From assembly GCA_013867245.1 (NCBI GenBank), contig JACENB010000043.1:1-33703 (forward strand): a stretch of DNA of 33,703 bases, read 5' to 3'. A model generated the notes under the pieces. That model made no database searches. It saw only the letters and a program-made list of their open reading frames with translations, and was not told the origin of the DNA. This stretch comes from Nitrosopumilaceae archaeon. GTDB lineage: Archaea > Thermoproteota > Nitrososphaeria > Nitrososphaerales > Nitrosopumilaceae. Every line of letters starts with the position of its first letter. Positions within the stretch are counted from its first letter, which is position 1. Positions 1 to 8,684 of this stretch are shown in pieces. The translations under genes and the position numbers were made by a program.

Positions 1-569
1 CAGTAGGTGATGATACAAGTCATCAAAATGGTACTAATGATTTAATGGTTGAATATGCAAAATCTACAAAACATGTTGTTAGACTAAAGGGTGGTGACCC
101 AATTATTTTTGGACGTGGTGGAGAAGAAGCTGAATTTTTAAAAGAACATAAAGTAAAATATGAAATTGTACCTGGAATTACATCTGGAATTGGTTCTGCA
201 ACATATGCTGGAATTCCTTTAACTCATAGAAAATATGCTTCATCAGTTGTTTTTGTGACAGGTCATGAGGATCCTGAAAAGAAACAAGAAATTGTAAAAT
301 GGAAAAATCTAGCCAAATCTGTTGATACAATTGTAATTATGATGGGATTGTCTAGAATTGATGTTATTTGCAAGCAGTTGATAGCAGGTGGAATGGATAA
401 AAAAACACCAGTTGCTGTAATTCAAAATGGAACAACTCCTCAACAAAAAATGATTAAAGGAAATGTAACCAATATTGCAAAAAAAGTTAAAGAAAATAAG
501 ATAATCCCACCTACAAATATCATTATTGGGAATGTAGTTGATTTGTCTGATGTTATTGGGTGGAAATAA
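1..569 (+). CDS. cobA: Uroporphyrinogen-III C-methyltransferase (SUMT), 5'-truncated
   Basis: Methylates uroporphyrinogen III at C2 and C7 with S-adenosylmethionine to give precorrin-2, the branch point to sirohaem, cobalamin and the sirohaem-based haem route. The frame is open from base 3, before the first ATG at 45, and begins VGDDTSHQNGTND, so the N-terminus lies outside the window. Tetrapyrrole-methylase motifs are visible: VRLKGGDPIIFGRGGEE (substrate/SAM loop), VPGITSGIGSATYAGIPLTHR, and DTIVIMMGL. The C-terminal half is complete and ends in TAA, which overlaps the next ATG (TAATG), so it is translationally coupled to hemD. Other members of the methylase superfamily (CbiF, CobI) are possible, but these motifs and the hemD neighbour favour SUMT. 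Confidence 0.93.
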   Translation, partial: VGDDTSHQNGTNDLMVEYAKSTKHVVRLKGGDPIIFGRGGEEAEFLKEHKVKYEIVPGITSGIGSATYAGIPLTHRKYASSVVFVTGHEDPEKKQEIVKWKNLAKSVDTIVIMMGLSRIDVICKQLIAGGMDKKTPVAVIQNGTTPQQKMIKGNVTNIAKKVKENKIIPPTNIIIGNVVDLSDVIGWK

Positions 570-1366
570 TGCTTAGTGGTAAAACTATTGCAATTACACG
601 TTCACAAGATGATGCTTCTGAATTTATTTCACTTGCACAAGAGAATGATGCAACTCCTATTGCATTACCCACTATTGAATTAGTTAGTAAAGGTGAGAAA
701 ATTGTTGATGAATTTTTAGAATCTGTTGAAAAATACAATCCTGATTATTCTGTTTTTATGAGTTCAAAAGCTGTTAAACTGCTATTTGACACTGCAAAAC
801 AACTAGGTAAACTTGAAAAATTACAATTAGCAGTTGCAAATACTATAGTAATGTCTGTAGGACCTAAAACTTCCCTTACTTTGGAGGCTGAAGGAATCAA
901 AGTTAATCACCAACCAACAACTTATTCTTCAGTTGGTGTTGGAGAGGAATTTACTAAACTTAATGCAGTCGGAAAAAAAGTAATTGTTCCACGTAGCGGT
1001 GCTTCTACTCCTTTTCTAAAAGAATTACTTTCCAAAATTGGAATTGATGTTTTAGAAATTCATTTGTATGATGTTTGTGCGTTTAGAGATACAACTCAAT
1101 GGAATGGATTTAGAGAATTATTTTCTCAAAATAAAGTTGATGGTGTTGTATTCACTAGTGCATCATCTGTTAGAGGTTTCTTTGAAATTATGTCTAAAGA
1201 TTATTCTGAAAATATACTTCTTGAAAACCTTGAAAAATTGTCTGTGGTTTCTATTGGACCATTCACTTCTGATGAATTAAAAAAATTTAAAGTCAAAAAT
1301 TCTGTTGCAGAAGTTCATACTGTTGCAGGTGCATTTGACGAGATGAAAATTACTCTTTCAACTTAA
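569..1366 (+). CDS. hemD: Uroporphyrinogen-III synthase
   Basis: Cyclises hydroxymethylbilane with inversion of ring D to form uroporphyrinogen III. The protein is 265 aa from the ATG at 569, close to the usual length. It shows the weakly conserved HemD pattern: N-terminal GKTIAITRSQDDASEF, central GKKVIVPRSGASTPFL, then DGVVFTSASSVRGFFE and a late VVSIGPFTSDEL. A GTG nine bases upstream (560) is also in frame, but the ATG overlapping the cobA stop (TAATG) is the natural coupled start. Together with cobA it forms the tail of a tetrapyrrole operon entering the window from the left. Confidence 0.92.
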   Translation: MLSGKTIAITRSQDDASEFISLAQENDATPIALPTIELVSKGEKIVDEFLESVEKYNPDYSVFMSSKAVKLLFDTAKQLGKLEKLQLAVANTIVMSVGPKTSLTLEAEGIKVNHQPTTYSSVGVGEEFTKLNAVGKKVIVPRSGASTPFLKELLSKIGIDVLEIHLYDVCAFRDTTQWNGFRELFSQNKVDGVVFTSASSVRGFFEIMSKDYSENILLENLEKLSVVSIGPFTSDELKKFKVKNSVAEVHTVAGAFDEMKITLST

Positions 1367-1369
1367 AAA

Positions 1370-1945
1370 TTACTTGAATTTTTTCTTAGCAAATTTTGAA
1401 AGACCTTCAGTTTTTAATTTCTCTGATTCTTTCATAACTGAATTATGTTGATCTAGTTTATGTTGTTTTAATTTCTTTTTCAAATCTGCAAATTCGTTTG
1501 CAAGTATTTTCATTGCATATATTCCTGCATTTCCTGCTTTGTTTACTCCAACTGCTACAACTGGTGAACCTGATGGCATTTCAGTAATTGATAACAGTGA
1601 ATCTAATCCCCCAAATGCCGAAAATTTAGCTGTATCTGTTTTTTTTGGATGTTTGTCATTGTACACTAGAATTGGAACTCCAATAACTGGAATTGTTGTA
1701 TGTGATGCAATCATTCCTGGTAGATGGGCAGCTCCTCCTGCACCTGCAATTATAATTTTTAATCCTATTTTTTCAGCATGTTTTGCATATTCTTCTAATC
1801 GTGCAGGTGTTCTATGTGCTGAAACAATTTGGTCTTCGTGTTTGATTTTATATTCATCTAGAATTTCAGCAGCTGCTTGCATAATTCTGCTATCTGAACT
1901 AGAACCCATAATTATTCCAACTAGGGGCTTTTCAGAATATTTCAT
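1370..1945 (-). CDS. purE: N5-carboxyaminoimidazole ribonucleotide mutase (PurE)
   Basis: Moves the carboxylate of N5-CAIR to C4 in purine biosynthesis. The 191-aa product has the PurE signature GIIMGSSSDSRIM (10-22), SAHRTP (42-47) and GAGGAAHLPGM, which build the nucleotide and carboxylate site of the octameric enzyme. A charged tail of about 30 residues (KKKLKQHK...KFAKKKFK) extends past the usual domain end. The gene converges with hemD with a 3-bp gap. A TATA-like element 29 bp upstream of the ATG fits a leaderless transcript. PurK, which supplies N5-CAIR, is not visible here. Confidence 0.95.
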   Translation of the reverse strand: MKYSEKPLVGIIMGSSSDSRIMQAAAEILDEYKIKHEDQIVSAHRTPARLEEYAKHAEKIGLKIIIAGAGGAAHLPGMIASHTTIPVIGVPILVYNDKHPKKTDTAKFSAFGGLDSLLSITEMPSGSPVVAVGVNKAGNAGIYAMKILANEFADLKKKLKQHKLDQHNSVMKESEKLKTEGLSKFAKKKFK

Positions 1946-1968
1946 ATTACTACAAAAAACTAGAGAGT

Positions 1969-1974
1969 AATTAA
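1969..1974 (-). promoter_or_regulatory. TATA box of purE
   Basis: On the minus strand TTAATT begins 29 bp upstream of the purE ATG, the distance expected when transcription starts at or next to the start codon. Inferred from sequence and spacing only. Confidence 0.5.
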
Positions 1975-2136
1975 GAATTACATTTTTTGATCTGATTTCT
2001 TATCTCTAGAAATTTTTTCTTTATCTCTAACATCTTCTACCTATTTTTACTACTCTTATAGATCTCTTTTACTAAAATGAATTTAAGATTGAAATTTAGC
2101 TATAGCTATTTAGCTTTGCCTATTTTTCCTCATGTA
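1975..2136. other. Intergenic region between purE and sufB
   Basis: A T-rich divergent spacer. It holds a repeated TTATCTCTA motif (near 1998 and 2021) and an AGCTATAGCTATTTAGCT stretch near 2098-2115. No open frame of note and no RNA-like structure was recognised. It probably contains only regulatory sequence for the two divergent genes. Confidence 0.5.
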
Positions 2137-2146
2137 TTTATAATAT
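2137..2146 (+). promoter_or_regulatory. TATA box of the suf operon
   Basis: TTTATAATAT begins 28 bp before the sufB ATG at 2165. Spacing implies a leaderless or nearly leaderless mRNA for sufB-sufD-Rieske-sufS-sufU. One of the clearest TATA boxes in the window. Confidence 0.65.
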
Positions 2147-2164
2147 AACGGGGTTATCTCAATC

Positions 2165-3565
2165 ATGGCAACAGAAAATATTGACATTGATTATACAAAA
2201 TATGACTTTAAAGATTCTACAGAAATGTATGTCCACCTAAGTAAAAAAGGACTTTCTAAAGAAACTGTAATTGAAATTAGTAAAATGAAAAATGAGCCAC
2301 AATGGATGCTTGACTTTCGAATTAGATCTTATGAAGTCTTTATGGAAAAACCAATGCCAACTTGGGGTGGAGATCTTAGTGTTATTGATTTCCAAAATAT
2401 TTACTATTATGCTAAAGCATCAGATAAAACTGAAAAAAATTGGGATGATGTTCCAGACAATGTTAAAAAAACTTTTGATAAACTTGGAATTCCAGAAGCT
2501 GAAAAGAAATTTTTGGCAGGTGTTGGTGCACAATATGAATCTGAGGTTGTTTACCATAGTCTAAGAGAAGATTTAGCAAAACAAGGTGTTTTGTTTCTAG
2601 ATACTGATCAAGCATTAATTGATCATCCTGAAATTTTTAAAAAATACTTTGGTAAAATTATTCCTCCAGAGGATAACAAATTTGCAGCACTAAACAGTGC
2701 AGTTTGGAGTGGTGGTTCATTCATCTATGTTCCACCAGGCGTTCATATTGACATGCCTTTACAAGCATACTTTAGAATTAATGCAGAAAATATTGGTCAA
2801 TTTGAAAGAACTTTGATCATTGTTGATGAGGGTGCAGAAGTACACTACATTGAGGGTTGTACTGCTCCAGTTTATTCGTCAGAGTCTCTTCACTCTGCTG
2901 TTGTTGAACTAGTTGCACACAAAGACGCAAAATTAAGATATACTACAATTCAAAATTGGAGTTCTGATGTTTACAATCTTGTAACAAAACGTGCTTATGC
3001 ATATGAGGGAGCTACTGTTGAATGGATTGATGGAAACATTGGAAGTAAATTGACAATGAAATATCCTGGTGTTTATTTGATGGGTGAGAGAGCATATGGT
3101 GAGACATTGTCTATTGCATTTGCAGGTAAAGGACAACATCAAGACACTGGAGCTAAAATGGTACACCTTGCACCAAATACTACTTCAAAAGTTACCTCTA
3201 AATCTGTAAGTAGAATGGATGGCCGTTCAACTTACAGAGGAATGTTAAATGTTGCAAAAGGTGCTACTAACGTGAAATCAACTGTTAGATGTGATGCTTT
3301 ACTATTAGACGATACTTCAAAAACTGATACATACCCATACATGGTCATTGATCAAGAGGATGCAACAATCACTCACGAAGCAACAGTTGGAAAAATTGGT
3401 GATGATCAAATTTTCTATCTTATGTCTAGAGGCTTTAGTGAGGAAGATGCATTGTCTTTAATTGTTAATGGATTTATGGAACCATTTACCAAAGAGTTAC
3501 CTATGGAATATGCAGTTGAACTAAACAGACTCATTAAATTAGAAATGGATGATTCTGTAGGATAA
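2165..3565 (+). CDS. sufB: Fe-S cluster assembly scaffold protein SufB
   Basis: SufB is the scaffold subunit of the SufBCD complex, on which Fe-S clusters are built before transfer to apo-proteins. The 466 aa match the family length. The sequence shows the conserved core [20 protein letters not shown] followed by the beta-helix region, and the C-terminal block [24 protein letters not shown] that contacts SufC. An [11 protein letters not shown] segment typical of SufB lies near residue 350. It is first in an operon with sufD, a Rieske gene, sufS and sufU. The partner ATPase SufC is encoded elsewhere (19970-20740). Confidence 0.97.
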   Translation: MATENIDIDYTKYDFKDSTEMYVHLSKKGLSKETVIEISKMKNEPQWMLDFRIRSYEVFMEKPMPTWGGDLSVIDFQNIYYYAKASDKTEKNWDDVPDNVKKTFDKLGIPEAEKKFLAGVGAQYESEVVYHSLREDLAKQGVLFLDTDQALIDHPEIFKKYFGKIIPPEDNKFAALNSAVWSGGSFIYVPPGVHIDMPLQAYFRINAENIGQFERTLIIVDEGAEVHYIEGCTAPVYSSESLHSAVVELVAHKDAKLRYTTIQNWSSDVYNLVTKRAYAYEGATVEWIDGNIGSKLTMKYPGVYLMGERAYGETLSIAFAGKGQHQDTGAKMVHLAPNTTSKVTSKSVSRMDGRSTYRGMLNVAKGATNVKSTVRCDALLLDDTSKTDTYPYMVIDQEDATITHEATVGKIGDDQIFYLMSRGFSEEDALSLIVNGFMEPFTKELPMEYAVELNRLIKLEMDDSVG

Positions 3566-3591
3566 AATCTAAATTCACATAATGGTAAATC

Positions 3592-4992
3592 ATGTCTCAA
3601 GAAATCCTTTCAAAATTAAATACTACTCATATTGAAGAAATTTCTTCATCTAGAAATGAACCTGATTGGTTAAAGGATTACAGAAAAAATTCATTATCTG
3701 TTTATGATAATTTGCCTATTGAGACATCTCCACTATACAACAAATACACTGATGCTAAAAAAATGGATCCTGATAAAGTATCTCTTTCTACTACCACTAC
3801 CGAAACGATTCCATCTTTTCTTGAAAAAAGATTGGGAGAGTTAGAAAAAGAAATTTGTATTATTCAAATTGGAACAAATATCCATAAAATCAATTTACCT
3901 GACGAATTAAAATCAAAAGGATTAGTGATTTCTTCAATTTCTGATGCAATCCAAAACAATTCTGAATTGGTAAAAAAAGCATTAGAGGCCTCTAGTTCTG
4001 AAGAAGATAGATTTACAGCTTTGAATAATGCAGCATTTAATTCAGGAATTTTTATTCATATTCCTAGAAACTTTATCTTGGAAAAACCCATTTACTTTTT
4101 GACTTGTTTATCTGAAGATGGACATTCTACAATTTCTAGAAATGTTATTTTTGCTGATGAAAGTAGTAAGGCTACAATTGTTCAGGAACTGTATTCTCCA
4201 AAAATTGAAACACAACAGGCATACCTTGAATTAATGAATACTAATGTTGGTGATAATGCTCAATTGGATGTCACCACTTTACAAATGTTAGATCAAAACG
4301 CTGTTACATTTTCTACTAAACGAACTGATTTAGGTCAAGATGCAAAAGTAAACTGGTATTCTGGATTATTTGGTTCTATGTTGTCTAGATACAAAATTGA
4401 GTATTTCCTTAATGGAACTGGTGCATCATCTAATGATTCTGAAGTTATTTTTGGAAATAACGAACAATCATTTGATATTCAAACTAATGTAAACCATGAA
4501 AGTCCTGCTACTGAAGGGAGAGTAGTTGAAAAATCTATTCTTCGAAATAAATCTAAATCTCTTTTCAAAGGAATGATTCGAATTAAAGAAAATGCTTCTA
4601 AATCTAATTCTTTCTTGTCAGGTCGTTCAATTTTACTTGATGAGGATGCAAAATCAGATGCCATTCCTGGATTGGAAATTTTTACTAATGATGTTAAAGC
4701 AACTCACTCTGCATCTGTTGCACAAATAGATGAAGAGCAAATTTTCTATCTGAAAACTAGATGTCTTAGTCATGAGGAAGCTGAAAGAACTATTGTTGAA
4801 GGCTTTTTAGAACCATTGTCTAGAAAAATGTCTTTTCAAGTTAGAGCATGGATTGCATATCTTATCGAATCAAAATGGGATAATCGTGAACTCAGTATAA
4901 ATACTGATGAGGAACTAGCTAAGTTTGTTGAAATTGAAGAGACGAGATATGATGAAAATTCTGAAATTGAGCAACATTACAAGTACAGGTGA
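3592..4992 (+). CDS. sufD: Fe-S cluster assembly protein SufD
   Basis: Second structural subunit of the SufBCD scaffold. It is 466 aa, the same as SufB, and is clearly a paralogue: FTALNNAAFNSGIFIHIPRN mirrors the SufB core, and EEQIFYLKTRCLSHEEAERTIVEGFLEPL mirrors the SufC-binding end. The N-terminal region NEPDWLKDYRKNSLSVYDNLP is the usual SufD/SufB entry helix. It starts 26 bp after the sufB stop, and its TGA lies inside the GTGA that precedes the Rieske gene. The call SufD rather than a second SufB rests on operon position and the more divergent middle region. Confidence 0.93.
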   Translation: MSQEILSKLNTTHIEEISSSRNEPDWLKDYRKNSLSVYDNLPIETSPLYNKYTDAKKMDPDKVSLSTTTTETIPSFLEKRLGELEKEICIIQIGTNIHKINLPDELKSKGLVISSISDAIQNNSELVKKALEASSSEEDRFTALNNAAFNSGIFIHIPRNFILEKPIYFLTCLSEDGHSTISRNVIFADESSKATIVQELYSPKIETQQAYLELMNTNVGDNAQLDVTTLQMLDQNAVTFSTKRTDLGQDAKVNWYSGLFGSMLSRYKIEYFLNGTGASSNDSEVIFGNNEQSFDIQTNVNHESPATEGRVVEKSILRNKSKSLFKGMIRIKENASKSNSFLSGRSILLDEDAKSDAIPGLEIFTNDVKATHSASVAQIDEEQIFYLKTRCLSHEEAERTIVEGFLEPLSRKMSFQVRAWIAYLIESKWDNRELSINTDEELAKFVEIEETRYDENSEIEQHYKYR

Positions 4993-4997
4993 TAATT

Positions 4998-5306
4998 TTG
5001 TCTGAATGGATTAAAGCATGTAGTTTAGACCAAGTAAAGAAAGGTGAACTTTTTGGATTTGTTCAAGATGGTAGGAAATTATTGATAGCTAATCTTGATG
5101 GTACCATTCATGCAACTGATTTAATTTGTACTCATGCAGATGCAGATCTTTCTACAGGATTTCTTAGTAAAGAGGGTGTAAGATGTCCATTACATCTTTC
5201 TGTTTTTAATTTAGTTAATGGAAAACCCAATAATCTTCCTGCTGAAACTGCACTTAAAGTATATCCTGTAAAAGTCGATAACAATGAAATTTTTGTGGAG
5301 GTATGA
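4998..5306 (+). CDS. Rieske [2Fe-2S] ferredoxin in the suf operon
   Basis: A small soluble Rieske protein, 102 aa from the TTG at 4998. The cluster ligands are plain: C-T-H (44 and 46) and C-P-L-H (63 and 66) within the usual CTHADADLSTG and RCPLHLSVF loops, resembling NirD/biphenyl-dioxygenase-type ferredoxins. There is no transmembrane segment. An in-frame GTG at 4989 overlaps the sufD stop, but AGGTGAT (4987-4993) is a good Shine-Dalgarno five bases before TTG 4998, so I prefer TTG. Its place between sufD and sufS suggests electron supply to cluster assembly. That role is inference. Confidence 0.92.
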   Translation: MSEWIKACSLDQVKKGELFGFVQDGRKLLIANLDGTIHATDLICTHADADLSTGFLSKEGVRCPLHLSVFNLVNGKPNNLPAETALKVYPVKVDNNEIFVEV

Positions 5307-5309
5307 GAA

Positions 5310-6554
5310 TTGCAAAGTACTGAATCCTCTTTTGAAAATATACGAAAAGATTTTCCTATTTTAAAAAGAACTGTTAGAGATAACAAGCCTTTAGTTTATC
5401 TTGATAATGCATCTACAACACAAAAACCAAATCAAGTAATTGATGCTATTACTGATTATTATCAAAATCATAATGCAAATATTCACCGTGCAGTTTATGC
5501 TCTTGCTGAAGAATCTACTGAAGCATATGAAACTGCAAGAGATAAAATTGCAAATTTTGTAAATGTTAAAAATCGTCAAGAAATAATTTTTGTTAGAGGT
5601 ACTACTGAAGCAATCAATTTAGTTGCATATGCCTGGGGAAGATCTCATGTCAATGAGGGTGACATAATTGTAACTACTGAATATGAGCATCATAGTAATA
5701 TTGTACCGTGGCAATTACTCACACAAGAAAAACGTGCAAAATTAGAGTACATTGGAATGGATGATAATGGGGAATTAAATTTAGATGATTTGGATAAATA
5801 TCTTGCAACTGGAAAAGTTAAACTTGTTACATTTAGTTTGATGTCTAATGTTCTTGGAACAATTACTGATGCTAAAAAAATTATAGAAAAATGTAAAGCT
5901 GCTGGAGTTCTTACTTTGATAGATGGTGCACAAGCAGTACCTCACATGAAAGTTGATCTTGACACCCTTGGATGTGATTTCTTTGCATTTTCTGGTCATA
6001 AGATGTTGGCTCCAACTGGAGTTGGTATCTTATGGGTAAGAAAATCTGTACTACAAACAATGAATCCATTTCATGGTGGAGGAGATATGATTCGTGAAGT
6101 TCACAAATATGAAACAACTTGGAATGAATTACCTTACAAGTTTGAAGCAGGCACTCCAAATATTGCTGATGTAATTGGTTTTGGTGCAGCAATCGATTAT
6201 CTTACAAAGATTGGAATGGATAATGTTAGACAACATGAAATTGAATTAACTACATATGCTCTAGAGAAATTTGCAAAAATTCCTGGACTTCAAATTTACG
6301 GTACTAAAGATATTGCAAAACGTGGTGGTGTGATTTCATTTAATTTTGCAGATGTACACCCTCATGATGTTGCTGACATTATTGATAAAGAAGGAATTTC
6401 ATTGCGTTCAGGTCATCATTGTGCTCAAGTTCTAATGGAACGGCTAAATGTTGCAGCTACTTCTAGAGCTAGTTTCTATATTTATAATACAAAAGAAGAT
6501 GTTGATGCTTTAATCGATTCATTAAATATAGTGGCAAAGGTGTTTAAGTTATGA
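5310..6554 (+). CDS. sufS: Cysteine desulfurase SufS
   Basis: A PLP-dependent group II cysteine desulfurase that takes sulfur from L-cysteine for cluster assembly. 414 aa, the normal length. Visible features are TTEYEHHSNIVPW (PLP-stacking His), LIDGAQ with D205, the PLP lysine K231 in FSGHKMLAP, and the persulfide cysteine C371 in RSGHHCAQ. The start is TTG at 5310 behind GGAGGTATGAG. The stop overlaps the sufU start (ATGA), so the two products, which work together, are translationally coupled. Confidence 0.97.
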   Translation: MQSTESSFENIRKDFPILKRTVRDNKPLVYLDNASTTQKPNQVIDAITDYYQNHNANIHRAVYALAEESTEAYETARDKIANFVNVKNRQEIIFVRGTTEAINLVAYAWGRSHVNEGDIIVTTEYEHHSNIVPWQLLTQEKRAKLEYIGMDDNGELNLDDLDKYLATGKVKLVTFSLMSNVLGTITDAKKIIEKCKAAGVLTLIDGAQAVPHMKVDLDTLGCDFFAFSGHKMLAPTGVGILWVRKSVLQTMNPFHGGGDMIREVHKYETTWNELPYKFEAGTPNIADVIGFGAAIDYLTKIGMDNVRQHEIELTTYALEKFAKIPGLQIYGTKDIAKRGGVISFNFADVHPHDVADIIDKEGISLRSGHHCAQVLMERLNVAATSRASFYIYNTKEDVDALIDSLNIVAKVFKL

Positions 6555-6994
6555 GCAGTGGAACTGACATTTATCATGAAATGATAGTTGATTATTCTAG
6601 AAATCCCATTAATTATGGTGAAATTGAAGATCATGATGTTACATTTCATGATTCCAATCCTTTATGTGGAGATAGTATTGATATTGATATGAAAATTGAT
6701 GATCAGAAAGTTTCTGATATTAAATTTCACGGAAAGGGATGTGCAATTTGTATGGCTTGTACTTCTGTTTTAACTGAGATTACTAAGGGAAAATCTCTTG
6801 ATGAAGTTAGGAAAATTGAAAAAAATGATGTCTTAAGTGAATTAGGTCTTGAACATTTACAGGCTGTCAGAATAAAATGTGCTTTGTTATCTCTTAAGGT
6901 TTTGAAATCTGCATTGTATACCTATCTTGGCTCCCATCTTGAAAATACTGAGGGAATAGATAAGCTAAAAGCCGAGGCCGAGAATCTGTACTAG
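6551..6994 (+). CDS. sufU: SufU/IscU-like Fe-S scaffold or sulfur-transfer protein
   Basis: 147 aa. Conserved ligands sit where expected: C39-G-D41 in NPLCGDSI, C64 in GKGCAICMACTSVLTE, and C110 in RIKCALL. These four form the zinc or cluster site that accepts sulfur from SufS. Two additional cysteines (C67 and C70) make a C-x2-C-x2-C run that typical SufU proteins lack. The insert in front of the last cysteine fits SufU more than IscU. It overlaps sufS by four bases. Confidence 0.92.
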   Translation: MSSGTDIYHEMIVDYSRNPINYGEIEDHDVTFHDSNPLCGDSIDIDMKIDDQKVSDIKFHGKGCAICMACTSVLTEITKGKSLDEVRKIEKNDVLSELGLEHLQAVRIKCALLSLKVLKSALYTYLGSHLENTEGIDKLKAEAENLY

Positions 6995-6995
6995 T

Positions 6996-7343
6996 ATGAG
7001 TGATTTTACCCCTTCAACGCCTTTAGAATTACAAATTAGAAAAATAATATTTGAAAAATTTAATGATGTAGATAAAAAATTTACCAATGATGAAGTTTTT
7101 GAAATTCTAAAATCTAATGGTGATATTGATCCCTCTTGGATTATTGATGATACCGAGTCATTATTCAATAATATGTGTGATTCTGGTTTGGTCCGAAATA
7201 TTGCACAAAATTTTACTACTATCTTTTTAAAATTATTTGACCCTGTTGAGAAATTTCAATGCAATTCCTGTAATCACGATATTTTTCTTGGGACATCTGA
7301 AGAAAGGATTTGTCCAAACTCTACTTGTAAATCTACTATTTAG
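6996..7343 (+). CDS. Small protein with helical N-terminus and C-terminal zinc ribbon
   Basis: 115 aa, function unknown. The N-terminal 75 residues look like a winged-helix fold (helices LELQIRKIIFEKF, NDEVFEILKSNG, DDTESLFNNMCDSGLV). The last 27 residues carry a likely zinc ribbon, C89-x2-C92-x13-C106-x4-C111. This architecture suggests a nucleic-acid-binding or regulatory protein, but no family was recognised. It starts one base after the sufU stop, so it is probably the last gene of the suf transcript. Its 3' end overlaps pgk, on the other strand, by 8 bp. Confidence 0.75.
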   Translation: MSDFTPSTPLELQIRKIIFEKFNDVDKKFTNDEVFEILKSNGDIDPSWIIDDTESLFNNMCDSGLVRNIAQNFTTIFLKLFDPVEKFQCNSCNHDIFLGTSEERICPNSTCKSTI

Positions 7344-8562
7344 ATCTGTGTTTTATTGCAGCATCCTCTAATGATTTAATCATTGGAAGTTTCTCTCCAG
7401 TTAGATAAAGAACTAGTGCTCCACCTGCTGTACTAATATGATTAATTTTATCTGCTAATCCTTGTTGTTTTAATGCTGTTGTTAAGTGACCTCCACTAAC
7501 AATTGTTGTTGCCATTGAATTTGCAACTGCATTAAGCATTTCTGATGTTCCGTATTTGAAATTCTCTTTTTCAAAAAATCCTGCAGGACCACTTATGAAA
7601 ACAGTACCTGCACCTGAAATTAATTTTGAATAATACTCTACTGTCTTGGGACCTAAATCGAAAATTTTATCCCCTTTACCGATTTCTCTGACATCCATTT
7701 CTACTCTTTCTCCATCTTTGTCAATTGCAATATCTACTGGAGTTGCAAAAACATCTGGATAATCTCCAATTAATGAATGTGCTTTAGCTACTACTTCATC
7801 CTCATTTTTGATTCCTAAAGGTGATTTGATTCTGGCTTGTGCTCGCATAAACACATTTCCGATTAACCCTGTTAGTAAAACATGATCTGCACGACCATTT
7901 TGAATTAATAATTTGATAGCCTCTAGTCTATCTGGTACTTTAGAACCTCCTAAAATAATCACATGTGGTGCTTTAGCAACTGTCATCATTTCATCAAGGT
8001 TTCTTACTTCTCTTTCCACAATTCTTCCTGCACAAGATGGTAATACTTGTGCAAATCCTACAATTGATGGGTGTGATCTATGTGCACTTGGAAATGAATC
8101 TAATACACAAAGATCAAATAATTTAGATAATCTTGAGACCATTATTGTTTTTGCTGCATTTTCTGGTGTAAATTCATAATTTTCTTCAGCACATAGTCTA
8201 AGATTGTCTAAAAGTAATATCTCCCCTTTTTCTAAATTTTTAATTGCATTTTGTGCTGATTCTCCAATGGTATCCTCAACATATTTAATTTCTCTACCCA
8301 TTAATTTTTCAAGAACTTCTGCATGCTTGTGCATCCCTGTATACTCATTATTTCCAACTCTTCCTTGATGTGATGCTATCACTACTTTTGCATCTTTTAA
8401 TGATTCAAGTGTTACGATGGCTTCTTCTATTCTTTTAGTACCTAAAATTTCTCCTGTTTCTGGATCTATTGGACAATTCATATCCATTCTTAGAAATACT
8501 GTTTTACTATCTAGATCAAAGTCATCTAATGTGAGAACTTTCACGCCTTTTCTATTATGCAC
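7336..8562 (-). CDS. pgk: Phosphoglycerate kinase
   Basis: Interconverts 1,3-bisphosphoglycerate and 3-phosphoglycerate with ATP/ADP, probably in the gluconeogenic direction in an autotrophic archaeon. 408 aa from GTG 8562. Typical motifs are TVFLRMDMNCPID (substrate loop), ASHQGR, DSFPSAHRSHPSIVGF, ILGGSKVPDRL, and the C-terminal HISTAGGALVLYLTGEKLP. A second in-frame GTG at 8544 gives MKVLTLDDFD, which looks more like the usual N-terminus, so the protein may be 402 aa. The gene is divergent from the PAP2 gene and converges with the zinc-ribbon gene. Confidence 0.95.
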   Translation of the reverse strand: MHNRKGVKVLTLDDFDLDSKTVFLRMDMNCPIDPETGEILGTKRIEEAIVTLESLKDAKVVIASHQGRVGNNEYTGMHKHAEVLEKLMGREIKYVEDTIGESAQNAIKNLEKGEILLLDNLRLCAEENYEFTPENAAKTIMVSRLSKLFDLCVLDSFPSAHRSHPSIVGFAQVLPSCAGRIVEREVRNLDEMMTVAKAPHVIILGGSKVPDRLEAIKLLIQNGRADHVLLTGLIGNVFMRAQARIKSPLGIKNEDEVVAKAHSLIGDYPDVFATPVDIAIDKDGERVEMDVREIGKGDKIFDLGPKTVEYYSKLISGAGTVFISGPAGFFEKENFKYGTSEMLNAVANSMATTIVSGGHLTTALKQQGLADKINHISTAGGALVLYLTGEKLPMIKSLEDAAIKHRSK

Positions 8563-8684
8563 TTGGTTAAAATCTTTAAGCCGATCAAAATTATTTGTAA
8601 AAAATTATTTGTTTGATATGAGTTATTTTTTTGAAGGCTATGTATTAATAAAAATTAAAAGATGTATAGTTGAGGTTTAATTAA

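Noticed and set aside
1539..1970. 143-aa plus-strand ORF
   Set aside because: Antisense to purE, which has full family motifs.
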